Source of the DNA: Toxonevra muliebris
Taxonomy: Eukaryota > Arthropoda > Insecta > Diptera > Pallopteridae
NCBI GenBank assembly: GCA_963691655.1
Contig: OY829326.1
Span: forward strand, 18,650,878 to 18,714,877
Direction of reading: 5' to 3'
Length of the DNA: 64,000 nt
This document shows, piece after piece, positions 9,783 to 24,700 of this stretch; the stretch's first letter is position 1, and the number at the start of each line of letters is the position of its first letter. The position numbers and the translations under genes are program-made. Below the pieces are notes generated by a model. That model was given only the letters and a program-made list of their open reading frames with translations, was not told where the DNA came from and did not search any database.

Positions 9783-12700
9783 ATGGCCAAATGGAAACCA
9801 CAACGTCATTCATTATTAACATGGCAGAGCTACTTATTACTGTTCATATTAATTTTTGACATATTACCTTGCTACAGCAACGCTGACAAAGTTCTATCAT
9901 CTAGTGAGAAAGTTATTCAAGACATTTTGAGCCATATTAATTATTCGGAGTACCAGTATATTCTAGATAGTGTTATACCTGAAGTCCCACCAACACTACC
10001 CGAAGAAACACCATCACCACCAACAGAAACAGAACCAGTACCAGTAATACCTCAGGGGGGAAAAGTAGGAACAAGTGATTACACATGTAATACAAGAATA
10101 TTCAGTAAATTCACAAGAGATATGGTATCAGGTTTTACTGGAAATGACCCATTGCCTCACGGTGTGTATACATTAATGAAATAATTTCTATAGGGAAGAC
10201 CTTATATTCGCACTTTACCTTTCTTTGATCCGGTAAGCTATTCATCAATGTTAATTTTCTTGATACAATTAGGAGTCTACAGCAAATTTATTTTAATCCT
10301 CCTAGGGCCACTCTAATTAAATGGGTGACTATACATAGCTGTAACTTAAAGCCAGCACATGCTTTATTTCTAACTTTTACAGCATTTTCAGAAGTAATGT
10401 CTTGAACTAAAAGATAATACATTTATAACATATAGTGAAACCAGTTATTTTTATTAGGCCTGCAAATGGTAAAAGTAGTAAAAACCAAAAGACAACTATA
10501 ATATATTGTTATATTTGTATACAAAAAATTATCCGTTGTCAATGGAAATGGCAGAGGATGTTGAAGTTTATATCCTCTTCAAACCCCTTTTTGATTTTTC
10601 TTCCTAGCTTATTTGGTTTTCGAGTAATTCAATTTTTCCTATAGGCTCCGCACTCAAAAATTCAAATAAACAAAGATGCGCGCGCATTCACAGTACATCC
10701 AAAGTACTAAATTTCCAATTTCTTAAATATTGAATATCTCGAAAATTATGACATATACAAAAAAATGACTTAAGACCTTTTTTTTTAGGAAATTAATCAA
10801 GCTTTTTGTTGTGGTAAGTAATAAAAATATCTCCAACGGTTAACCAGTTATTAGTAAAAAAAGGCTTTTTTCACCAAAGGGGGGATTTTTTGAGGGGGTC
10901 GCTCTGCAACCCCAGGACTGATTTTTGTGATTTTTGAATCTATCATAGCCCCACTAACAATTACTGAAGAAAAATCTCAGTTCAGAGTTTTTATGATGTA
11001 AATCTTTATAATGACTGGACTACTAGCCAATATTTTGCATTTATAAAGCATCGATTAGTGTGATTAAATAAATATTTGCCTTGTTTAATATTTTATTTAT
11101 CCCAAAGGCTACATTTCAAGAGATGATGACGGTGTGGCATATGGACCAAAAGCCGAGGAACACAAATGGGGAGATTTATTAAATCGGTATTCGTCTCTTA
11201 ATTCTTTGGTGATGTTTATACTCTTCCTGGCAATATTAATACCTTTGCTTGGGTAAGTGATAGCCAATATCGTATAACACGAGATCGTATAACACGAGAT
11301 ATTATTGCAATGCCAACTGAGAACTGTGACAAAAAAACAAATAATTATAGAGGGTGGCATAGGTGGCTCAGCAGTTATTAGGATAATTGATTTTTAATAA
11401 AATGTCCTTGGTGTCATGCAGGCAGCTGAGGCAACAGTGCGAAAGTGTGGAGGAAATGGTTAAAAACAAAATGTATGTGTATTAGATTTTCACTGCAGTA
11501 CTATCACGTGCGACCGCTTAGGAGGAAATTCAAATTATTCTTTTTTACATACGCATGCCTTCAAAATCAAGTACGAACTCGTATCTCTCAAGGAAATGAA
11601 TCAAAGTATTGCATCTTTAGGCGTCATGTGTCCTTTAATGAGAACTTCACACATTTGACATCTTGAGCTGAGGAAAAACATGTAATTTAAATAGACTAGC
11701 AGCTATAGTTTATTCAATAAATTTATTTAGTACAGCATATTTCGTTGAATATTTTTTTGGTTTAGCAATTTCCTCAACTATTATATATTTTACTCTGAAG
11801 TTGTTTTGACTTTAGGTGCGTTTAGACAATACAACATGTGCGTTGACATATTGTAATGAAAAATTAAAAATTTTTCATGTACATGTTGCATCCTCTAAAC
11901 AACCTCTTTTTACATGTGAAAACTCCAAAATGAACAAAAACTTTAGTATTGGAGTGAAACCAAAAGTCAAAGCAGGTCTCCGATTTTGTTTATATTTTTG
12001 TGGCTGTAAGTATCTATTAAGTCCAGTTAAAATTTCAGCTGCATATATTTCCTGCATTTTGTGTATTTGCATAACGCTCGTATCTTTTTTCGAACCTAAA
12101 ATCAAATATTTTTAAAAAACAGTAAATCGATTAGAAAAAACTATATTTAGCGGTATTAATTTTATTCCAAAAAAATTAATAAGGTAAGACAATTATTCAT
12201 CGTCTTCGTTCTCCATTTCAATTCCATTCTGTAACTGTTGTATTGTGTTGGTATTTTTATAAATAAACATGGTATAAAAAAGCGGTATGCGGTTTTAGAG
12301 TCTAAATAACAGTATAACTACCACGAAAAACCGTATAGATATGATCGGATGCCCAGTTGTTTGATTTCGATAATTTTTACAATTTTTAAATATCTTGTTG
12401 ACCATAGATTTCTTGTTTAGCTTTTTTTTTTTTAGGGATAATTATTCCAACGTATCGTAGCGTCTCGTAACTCGAAACTTAACGCATGTGTAAATAACAT
12501 GATGAAAGGGGAAGTGTATTATTAGCTGTGTTTTATTCGCCAGCTGGTTAATATGTGCGAATAAAACGAGCAAGTTGTTAAGTCACTTCTTCTTCACAAG
12601 TAGTTAAACTACTTGTTAAGTATACATAACAGCAATAATTATACGTGTTATCTCTGCGGATTTGTTGTTGTAGAATCAAGTGGCGAATAAAACTCAGCTA

Positions 12701-15700
12701 TTGTGAAATAAAAATAAAAAAATGTTATAGCCATAGGCTTAAACCTCAAATGTAAACTTTAGGATGAATCAAAAATTAATATTTTTAAATATTCTCGTCG
12801 GTAAAGTTGTTCAGATTGATATATAGAATAAGTTTTTAGGTTATTCGATGTGATAAGAAATTCATCAGTACAATTCTTATGTTATTAATCTTTGTTAACC
12901 TTCTTTTCATTTTTAGTTTGATTTATTTTTGCTGTCGTCTCAGGGGAAAATGCGGTGCACGTTCACAGTCTTGTGAAAAGAAAAATGATAAAATGCTATG
13001 TATCTGTTTGAGTCTTTTGCTCTTGCTCTTACTTATTTTTATAATGTGAGCACATTTACTATATTTAAATTTATAGTGAGAAGAAATGACGCAACTAATA
13101 TTATCGTACCACTCTTTTTAAACTACTTCTAATTACTTTTTTCTTAAAAATAAGCGAGGTAGCAGTTATGATTAAATACCAAGAAAAATATAAGTGACCA
13201 AAATTTAAAAATTTGAATCTTGGTTTGCATCCAAAAAAAAATTTCTTACTCTTCATAGATCTCTCATTGGATTTCACATTAAGGATATCCTAATTAGCAA
13301 AGGATTTGGTTGTTTGAGCATCGAAAGTTGCAATATCGTCTCGGTAGTATTAACATTAATTTTTTGAATTTGATTCCAAAAATTATAACACAAATTCTCA
13401 TCTTTTTTATGTTTTATATTATTTAATTCTTTGGATTTATATTACTGCGTATTATGAAAAATCTCTCTCTCTCTTTTAAAATATATTTTGATCAATTTAT
13501 TTGCGTAATCTTGTATTCTATCATTCTTGTTAATTACGACTTGGTCAAAATCACTGGAAAATCATCTCATTTTCTATCATGTTCTCATTGGCACTGCTAT
13601 GCAACAGTGTTGTTTTGCATATGTTTGACGTTTTGAAACTAACGTTTTAAACCAAATTTTATGTGGCAAATGATTTATTAGAATTTTAGTGAATGAATGG
13701 ACTTTCCTCCAGGAGGCTCGGAATCGATTCCCGTCTTCTTTTGGTGGTTAATTCTCATAACCGCAAGTCCTTTTATTTCAGTGTTGGAACACCAGAAAAA
13801 TGAGTAACGTTACTCAATGCGTTACATAAAAAAAACTAAAATGAGTCTCTTCTGCACTAGTCACATGATGTGATAACATACTTCCACTACATGACAGGGC
13901 TGATGGAAACTCCAATATAATAACAAAATGTTTAGCTTTCACTAACACAATTTAAAAATTGTTTATGATCTATTTTTAGAAATAATGATAAATAAAGACA
14001 ACATGATTGAATCAATCAATTTCATATGTCTTACTCATTCTTACATTGTCAAAAGGCGTAGTTACTGCAGCAAACATTGCAAGAATAAAACAAACAAATT
14101 TCAACGAAAGTAAGTTTGCTCAATATAATAAAGCAATAAATAAAAAAAAAGAACAAAATGTACCTACACCCCGTACATAAAAGAACGCATCACTGCTTGT
14201 ATTTGATGTTTTTGTAGTTTTTATCCTCCTTTTATCAATAATTAATTTATATTTAAAAATTCTTTTTTTTACTCCATTTTGCACTTTACTTCTTTTTCGA
14301 TTTTCAATAAAACTTAATACAATAGGTAATGTGAAAATTTGTTCTTGTTCTTCTACAGATTGAAACTTAGTCTCAGATTAACTGAAAACTTATAGGAATG
14401 TCTAACATATACAATAAATAATACAAAGCTGAGTTTTTTAGGATTTACTAATGGTTATAGGGTGAAAGGTTTTTAAGGGCACGGGGTGTATACACGAATA
14501 AACATAGCATTATTATAATTTTAAAAAAAATTTGAATCTGTAGGGATTGAACCTTTTTAAAAAAAAATGTAAGAAAAAATGGATGCCTGCTTGCGGGCGC
14601 ACTAAACAACTAAGCTATAGCGTCATAAACTTAGACAGTCACTATTTTGGAGTTTTTGCTTTTCTAAGTGCCTGGTTATATTGGTGCACGGTGTTCGACG
14701 AACACAAAACATTTTCTTCCGTGCTCGGTCAAGGTGGTTACATTCAGCTCGTTGCAGAGTTGTTTTTCGTCAAAATATACTCATTTGTTTAATACTATTT
14801 TGTATGTAATGATACTGTTTTGTAAAATAACTCATTGCCACCCTGAATACTCGGCGTGCTCGGTGTACAATACACCGAGTATATCGTGTTCGGTCTGAGA
14901 GTGAGTGAAGACTCTCTCTTTGTGTTCGGTGCAACAACAATTTCATGGTGTTCGCCGAGCATACTCCCAATATAAGCGATGCAAATTGAGACAAATAAAA
15001 CTCACACTCAGTGTTGCCAGAAACTTCACTTCAAAAATCTTCAAAATTGTAAGAAAAAATTGTAATTTTCAGAAAAAAATCGTCTTCAGAGAAAAACTCC
15101 AAATTTTACATGTCGTTGCTCCCTGAATTCAACATCTAATTGGTGAAATTAGTTTTCGTCCCCAAATTTTTAAGATGTGACATCAATCTTTGTAATGAAT
15201 TGACTTCTTATAAAACGCACTGTCAAATTTCATATAAATTTTGACAAGTTTACAAGGCTTTGCACGTTTTAATGAAGGCCCTTATTAATTTTTCTTTAGC
15301 ATAAATGCCAACGTAAATAAATTTTCCTTCCAAAAATGTTACTTTATCTCTGAAATTAATGTTATTAACATCATGAGTTAAATACTCTGGTCTTAAGATA
15401 TTTGTGCATGGAAAGCATAATCAAAACTGTATCACTGGAAATCAAGTTCAACACTGATATATTAGTCTTTATTCCTTCAAAAGATGTACCAGTTCCTGAC
15501 GAGAAAAGCTGAATAGGTAATCTTATAGTAGATGCAGTGTGTATTGAAATGTGTTCATAATGATGAAGAAAGTTTTTTTTAATGATCATCACCAAGCCTT
15601 GACTTGTCATCAAATGGTAATGCAAAAGCAGATTAAGGTTGATTGTTTTAGAGCACACTTCTCACAGTATCGAGGAATAAAGACAATTGGTAAATAAACT

Positions 15701-18700
15701 TAGTCTAGATCGGTGTAGAAAGCTTATTTTCACTATTGAAAACCAATTCACTCAAGTTATTAATATTTAAGTTTTTGGAAAATTACTTTTGTCACATCAT
15801 ACTATCACTTAGTAGTATTGAGTTCAAAAAATAGTCAGAACCACATTTTCTTTCTTTATAATATAAGTAGTTGCTATTTCAACAGCTTTCTATGCAGCTT
15901 TTTAGTAGGGCAAAAATAAATTTAAGCCTGTCTATTATTGAGAAGATTTTTGGGGCTAAATTTTTTTTGGTGTGTTAAAAGACATTTTTGTGATATACTA
16001 TATGTATAAAAATGGCAGAAGAGATTTTGAAACAAAAAAATTTTTATGCAGTTGTGGTTGATCTAAAAAATCGTAATTTTTCAACAAAAATCGTCAAATC
16101 GTCATTGGGTCAAAAAATCGTCAAAATGACGTTAAAATCGTCGTTCTGGCAATGCTGCACTCACTTTTAAGTGCGACATTTGATTTTAATTTCTATCAAT
16201 TCACTCCACTATAAGATTTCCTTCAGCCCCGAGCAAAGATGTTATCACATCAAAAAGTGTTAATAGTACGCTAAAAATTCCTATTTTCCGGTATTTCCGT
16301 TCCGGTACAATACCGTCAATTCACTGATATTTAATGTTTTAAATTGATACACAAAAATATAATGAAAGATAATTTTTTTTATTTGCGAAATATAGAATCA
16401 TTTGTTTTTCAATCATATGATTTCTTGCAAGCTCTCTCACAGCGAACTGGTTCTTTACTCCCTCAGTTTCAATCTCGTTATAAGTTTTTTTTGTGTAAAC
16501 GAACCCCCTTCGGACAAAATTGATGATCAGAGTTGCTACGGCCTAAAAAATTTTGTAATCAAATTTTTAACAAAAATATATAGAAGTAACAAGATAGGGA
16601 ATGCTTATATAAGGGTGATTTAAAAAAAAAAATTTGAACCGTGGTTCAATCCCATGTGGAGCCAACAAAAAACAACAAACGATTCCATTATTTACTTATG
16701 TAGTGTTAATGGCTTCGTTCTAATGCAAAAATTCTGTATTTGCATTATTCTGCGAAATATGTACCTAGTAGGTCATTCTAATGTTCTAGGACCCTTCATA
16801 ATTTTTAACAAGACACATTTTCTCCAAAAACAGTATAACAGTTTTCTCAACGGTATTTTTTTATCTGCCTTTTATGGAAAAGGGGGCTTAAAATCCCATT
16901 TTCTTATATCTTTTTTTGATTAACCACTTTGCATCAGGCATAAAATTTGTATCTGCTGTAATAAACAAATGTCTTAATAGCCACTGAAGATCCCATTTTC
17001 CGAATTCAGGTCATTGTGGGAGAAGTAGATGTAATGGAGAAAAACTGTGTACGCAGTCGTGATCAAATTACTATAAAACCGTTGGAAAATCTCTCCAAAA
17101 TTTGGTTGAAAATTTGTGGACCTATGTAATTTTGGTACTACTTACATTTTTCATTCGATAACTTGCAGGGCTGACACCAAGTATGCGTGAACATAATTAG
17201 TGCTACCCATTCTTATCGAATGAAAAAAACGAAATAAAGAGAGTAATCAAAAAATTATGCCAATATATCAAAATTTTCTTGGAAATTTTAGTTTGAATTA
17301 ATTTAAAAAAAAAAATAAAAAAAATGAGGAAAAAGTACACGTGTGAACAACCGTAAAAAAAGTAAGCAAATTTGCTTACAAATAAGCAAAACGGCAACCC
17401 TGTTGATGATATGTACAAATTTTTTGTACGCGAATAGACCTATTATCTCTACATTATACCGCCAAACCATTAGAAACACCACAAATTTCCTCTGATTTTA
17501 TTCGTAAATGCAGTGAGTTTTAACAGTTTTCAAAAGATTTTGCCTTACGTTTTTTCGGGAACTTTTTTGTAGTGAAAATTTAGGACCGATTTATCAAGTT
17601 ATAATGAAAAAGGTTATCCTTACTTTTTAAAAAAAAAAAAACCAAGGAATCGTTTTTGGACAACCTCCAAACCTTTTTTTTTATTGCACTATAAATGCCT
17701 AGATGTTTCTACACGATTTAATCTTCTGCTAACTTCATATGTATGCCTACAAGGATCTGTGTAGCAATAAAGAGGTGACTAAAAAACATAATTTCCCACT
17801 TATTTTATTCATACCATTGCATCTTTCCACAACGTGTTATTAGCGCAAAAACTTTTGTCATTGTAATCTATTATCTTTATAGAATTAAAATCAACAAAGT
17901 TTTCATACTATAAGATCTTCTGGAAGGACAGGTTCATAGTAAAAAAAATAAAGGAAATTACAGTTTTTGAGTCTCCTTTTTAAGGCGATTCTGACCCTTA
18001 TACAGCTACTAAAGTCAACTGACAGGTATAGAATATTCGATGGGTATTTATGCACTTATGGTACAAGCAAAAAAAAATCAGTGTTGGCCAAGGTTAACAC
18101 TGATTTATACCATAGAGGGCCAAAGTTAAACTTCTCGATTATTACTTGACTAATCGGCCCAAATTGTCACTAGAAAACAGTTCCCGAAAAATAAGTTTGG
18201 CAACATCTCTTTAAAACAGAGGCTCTCAACTGTATTCAACCTGCGCCCCCTCTTTCGAAATCGTTGTAGTCCCACGCCCACCTCCGCCCTCCCAAAATTA
18301 TGACAAGGATATACAAAAAAATATAACAGATCTACAGAGACAAGAAATTTCTAATGTTGGTAGTATTTCGTTGTCACAGCTTAGGTGCTGGTCGAGTCAA
18401 TACCATATTTGTTTCAATTGTATTTTTATGGTACCAAATCAAAAAATCAGTGCGGAGTATTTTTGTTGTTTGTGGCGGGTCAATTCTTAAAAAAAAGGGC
18501 AAAGTCACAACAGAATCAAGTACAGACAATTTTAACGGATAACGGATTTTCGTAAAATGGGTGTTCGATTTTCGTTGAAAATCCATTTTCGATTTCCTTG
18601 GTCAAAAATTGCTAAAAATGGCTAAATAATTTATTTAAAAAGCTTGTTTAATTAATATTTTAACGCAAAAAATTAGATCAATATTCTTATATTTTGAATC

Positions 18701-21700
18701 TTAGGTTTGGAAGGCGTGTGCGAATATATATATATAATATTTCCTCTCGGAGACTTAATTGTCCATTGTAATTATGATTATGAATTGAAAAAAGCGTTTT
18801 TTTTTTAAATGGTGTTTTTCATTGTTTTTTTTTTTAATAAATTTTAACTATTTGCCGCATTTTTGGGGTTATAGAAAAAGAGTACGTGAAAGAAAAAATT
18901 AATTTATTTGTCATATAAAACATTACAGAGTATGCAAATATTAGTTTATTTAAATGTTTCCGCGCCACCCTTCAAATCTGTCTACGCCCCTTTGGGGAGC
19001 CCCACCACTTGAGAACCACTGCTTTAAAACTATTAAAACATTCACAAACAAAATTAGAGGAAATTTGTGGTGTTTCTAATGGTTTGGCGGTATACTGTAA
19101 TTGTAAGTTTATTGGCCATAATACTTATATATGCGTAGCTGAAAAATTCTGAAAGTAACAGAAAATCTCACTGGGGATAAAAATACAAAGCCTCAAAACT
19201 TTTTTTTTTTAAACTGTCAGTTTTTCTCCTCATTCGAATATTATTTGAAGGTACAGTGATATATAGAAAGTAGTAAGGAATCTTTGAGATCCTAACTGCA
19301 AACTACTTTAGACAGACAAAGATGGTGAAAACTGAAAAGATTGGTTTTTAACTATAAAGGTTCACTGCAGTTTTTTCATTATTCGATTCAAAGTTAAAAG
19401 CATAACTACCAAAAATGCACTCAGGCCGTAATTTCTTCTCACTACATAAATATTTATGAATATAAAAATATTTTATTTTATAATAAAACAATATTTTTCC
19501 AGACCCCCTCTCTTTTATGCATTCAAGAGCAATATTTATTTGCAGAAAGGATTGAGCGAACTGAAGGAAGGAAAATATGGAGGAATAATCCACCAACGAA
19601 GTCCACCAACGACAGAAAGTCCACCAACAGAACCACCAGCACCAACACAATCTCCACCTCCTAAGGTCCATCCACTGAGTCCTGAGTCTAGAATTAAACA
19701 GGCTCAAAATTACGCTGATCATGTTTTAATAACTAACTATGAAGAGTTTTATGATGGATTAGAAAAGAGAGTGAAAGGTTAGTGGGAAATAAATAAAATG
19801 CAATTGTGCTATACTTATACATAGACTTATATGAGTGATAGGCGTGGCAGTACGCAATCAGAGCTCTATTCGTTTTATATGACTTTATAAATATGACTTT
19901 CACACTATAATTTAATGTAAATTGGTAAATGAGTGTCAAAAACTATCAATTTTCTCATCATATGTAGCAAATGTAACCAGATGCACGTGTTATGTCGCAC
20001 CTCCTGCTTAACGATGTTAAATATGCTATTGAAATAATTTCAACTACATTCCAACTATTTCAGTTGTAGTTGAAATAATTTCAACTACATTTCAACTAAT
20101 TTAGTTGTAGGTGAAAAATTTCAACTATCACTAAAATAGTTGATATATAGTTGAAATTATTTCAACTACAACTGAAATAGTTGGAATGTAGTTGAGATTT
20201 TTTCAACTACAACTAAATTAGTTGAAATGTAGTTGAAATTTTTGAAGTGAAATTCTTTAGCGAGGGTAAATTGAAAATTTTGCAACGGAAGTTGTGTTGT
20301 TATTGCACTCATACGAAACTAATAAGAAACGAAGTTATGATGTTGTTAGTGTTTAGCGAACGAAGTCATATGGGGATCGCCTGCATACAATCATGCAGAG
20401 AGTCGATTTCTTGCAGTTTTCTTTCAATGCAACTGTTATTAGGCTACATACAATCAAGCAGAGAGACGAATTCTGGCAGTTTTATCGCATTTGCTTTAGT
20501 GAGATTTGATATAGAAGTCTCGGCTTGATTGCATATAATTGAACTTTCCTTTCATGTGTTATATACGTGTACTAAGTAGTGTTTATGCCGATAAGTTTAG
20601 AGACCAAACGAGGAAAAAAACACTCCAAAGGTTTGGAGTGGTGACAAGTCAGCTGAAGGCGCTTCCTCTCCGTATGATACACCATTGCGTTCTTAACATT
20701 GCATGTCATTGGAAAAAAGCACTCCGTTTTACGCTCCTTATGCAGTGCTTCGAAAGACCTCTCATGAGATCTTTGCGTCAGCAGTTCGTTCGCTTTTTTC
20801 TACTGCCCCGTTGGGGAGTATCAACAGAGGAAAAGCAACAACATCAATAGAGAGAAGAGGACTGCAAAAACTTAAACAGAATCTTTTATAAATGTTTTCT
20901 AACAATTTTCTAATAAACAACATAGTTTCACTTCTACTGTGAGTGCTTGCAGACACATGATTTTTTTTTTCAGATTGGAAATAGTTGACAAAATATTAAA
21001 TTAACTATGCATTCAACTACAACTAAAATAGTTGAAATGTAGTTGAAATTTTCAACTATTTTAGTTCAAATTTTCAACTAAAATAGTTGAAATGTAGTTG
21101 AAATTTTCAACTATTTTAGTTCTAGTTGGAAAAATTTCAACTATAACTAAATAATAGTTGAAAAATTTTCAACTATATTTTAATTATTTTAGTTGTAGTT
21201 GAAAAAATTTCAACAACGTTTCAGCTATTTCAGTTGTAGTTGAAAAAATATCAACTACATTTCAACTATTTCAATTGTAGTTGAATGTATAGTTAACTGA
21301 TTATTTAGTTAACTACCCCCAGTCTGATCTTGATAATGGTTGATCCAATTGGCATAAACTGTAAACCATTCGAAAGGTATGTTTCTTCTTTCCGACAATG
21401 TACAGTTTGTGTCACTCCTTTTCAACTGTTCCATTCAGATTTAAAAAATTTGTTTTATTTATTTTTAAGATTGCAAACAGAAGATAATTCTATAGCAAAA
21501 ATATTAAGCAAAAGCTCGCTAAAATTTTACCTGAACTTTCAAATTCATTTAATATAACCTGTGTTTTTTTAGCTGCCGTGGAGTATTTAAAGAAAGAATT
21601 CCTAAGCAAAACCGAGGGTTATTCAAAAACAGTCAATGTTGCAAATGAATTATTTCCCAAATTGATAGAAAGTGCAAATATCGAAAATGTAGAAGGAATA

Positions 21701-24700
21701 AAATTGACCAGTCGTTTAGCGGAGTATACCGATAGTACATTTGTATTTACATATATTATATTAACTCAAATAAATTTTTTGACTTTATTTTTCTTTAGTT
21801 TTGCGTGCTTGTAAACGTGCCATGATTAAAGCACTGTTCGGTAGTAATGATAATGATCGTACTGCTGTGGCTACTAGAAAGGATCCTTTCATTTATGGGT
21901 TAGATGCAACGAACTTTGCATATCCACTGGTGAGTAGTGATATTTTCAATCACAAGCTTTTTGATAATTTATTACAACAATGGCATTCATTTAACATGTA
22001 CTTATAAATTCGTAAAACGTGTAAATCACGGGATTTTGCGAGGCAATTTTAATTTATGTTTTTACTTATCCATTTTACAAATAATTTTATAAAATATTAT
22101 CTATCAGTATTGTACGCATCCGTATTCAAATTACAATGTTACGAGTTATTTAAACTTCGTATCAAAATCGCCTCGGAATATTAAGAGGGGCATGTAAAAT
22201 ATTTCCTATACAAATGTTGACTGTTTCTCTGTGAAGCTAGTAAAACTGCGACGTTTACACGCATTACAAGACTTTCCGCGTTTTAATGAAAACCATTAAT
22301 ATTTTTATCGGCGGAAAAAGCACAGCAGTGTACAGAATTCTACTTTTTTGCAAAAACTCATCAACTTTTTCATCACTCCAAATATAACACATTTCCTTTT
22401 CTAAAATTTTAGTATTAATTGAGAATTTAATTCAGGCAAAAATTAGAAATATATTAATCGTTGTATTCTTTTATCAAACCCCAACAGTAGGCACTTATCA
22501 GATGTTCATCCCTAAATTCTTGATAACGAGTCTCCATGGTTTTCATATCCTAGTGGAATCGCTCTTTATGTTCGTCACTTTCCGCACCAAGATTTTATGA
22601 GATGAAATTGTAGGGGCGCTAATAGCTCAAACAATTTCTGTTTGCACTTTCATTCTGTCGTCCATAGCCATCAAGACAACCATTAATTAGTGGGTCGATT
22701 CGACCCACAATGGGAGGAACTGAGGGGCTTTAGACAGACAAAGACCATGTTATCTGTTTTCTCGAAGCGTCTAACAGACTTTCTGTTATCACTTAACAGA
22801 AAGAGCTGTAGGCAGCTGGTGGGATTATATATAGGTCATTTCTCTTGGGCCAAAAATTGTAATATGATTGGCCTGGGAGCTAGTGCCTTCTGTGCTTCCT
22901 GTGGTTTGGAGGAAGAATGTGAAGAGACGGCAGACCACTTTCTTAGTGTCTGCCCGCTTTTTGCCAGATCAGAGTAAGCATATTTGGCACTGGAGTGTTG
23001 GGAGACGAACACCTGAGCTCTTTAACACCTGGTAGATTTAAAGAATAGCAAAAAGAAACACAGGATATAGTACAGTATTCTTGAATACTTCTTTTGCTGT
23101 TCCAAAAAACAAAAAAAAAATCTATTTGGACAATAAATACCTTCTTATAAATATGGAATGAAAACTTACTACACACAAAATTCGTAAAACATATTTTAGA
23201 TTTAAACATGTTATTCAATAACTGTTATCACAAATTATTATTCATTACCTGTGACTTCAATTTTATGCAAACTAAAAGACGTCATAAAAATAAATTGAAA
23301 AAGTATAAAAATGTACGCCTTTTGGTCGTTAAACTTAGTTAATGATTTTAATGGGGAATCGTCTTTCCCCTGATCGAAGGAAAGTAACTTAGAACTAAAA
23401 TATTTAACATTGACTTGAAAGTTTGTGCATGTATGTATATTTTAATTTGAAATACAATCTATTAGGTGGAATATCTACATAAATTGGAATTATTTGTAAC
23501 CAGAGTTAAAGCCATGCATGATATATCTAGCGGTGGTGCAAAAACTGATGAAAAAGTTAAACAAGTTTTATCGTCCACTGAACCGATGTTTCCACCTCGG
23601 GTTATGGATGTCTTAAAAAATGTCGGTAAGTTGCTAAATTATAGAAAACAATTAAAAAATGCATATGCACATAGCTTAATATTAATTACAAATATCAAAT
23701 ATAAAAGGACCTGAGCTTAAAGAATATGCAGATAAATTGAAGTCTGCATTGAATGGAGTAAAACCAGACTTGCCTTTAGAAAAAAACATTGAAGGAAAAG
23801 CTATAGGTGAAGGTGACGGCGATAATAGTAAAAATGGAAATGATAATAATAATAAAAAGAACAAAGATGAGGTTAAATCGATGGGATTTCCTACATACCT
23901 AATCTTCGTTGGACTTGCAGTGTGCATTATATTGTTATTGGTATGTTAAAAAAAATAAGGAGCTTTTACATAAGATCTATCCTATTTTTTTATTCAACAC
24001 TCTTATGTACGAATATCTTCAACTACGCTTAAACCACGAACGTGTCAAAATTCTGCTTTGAAAACCAATGATTGTTTTTTTTCTCTAAAACTTCCATGTA
24101 GTTATGTAAATGAATATTTTCGTGTAAGATTAATCCAATCTTACCAAATCAAAAATGTAGCATCTCCCCGCGGGAATGTAGATAATGCATTACGACAGTA
24201 ATCGAATAGATCATTGGTTTTCAACTCCACAAAATTTCCCAAGGGCTTCGCGGGAATATGTACAAAATAAATTTAAATCTGTTTAAAGCTCTAAACACAA
24301 ACTTATTACTTTTAGGGGCTCCGCGATATTGAATGCCAGCCAAAAGAGCTCCATAGACGAAAAAGATTAAAGGAATAGGTCATCAATAAAAATTTTATTC
24401 ATTACCAAATAATGGGAAAAAATTATTGATAGCACATTATTTCATGTAAAACATAGTGCTTTCAATAATAGATAATATAGATTGTCGAATTATGGATTAT
24501 TCTTTCTATTACTATAGATTATCTTTTCCTGCTGGACAGATTGCAGATTTCTAGGGCATAAAAAAATAAAAAAGATATCGTGATATTTTCATATCGTAAT
24601 TGGTAAAAATGCACAATCATGGTTCTGGAACCATCTAACGATATGAGCATAGTTCTAAATTGCATTATGTTTAAAAAGTGGTCCAATCTTAAAATTTATC

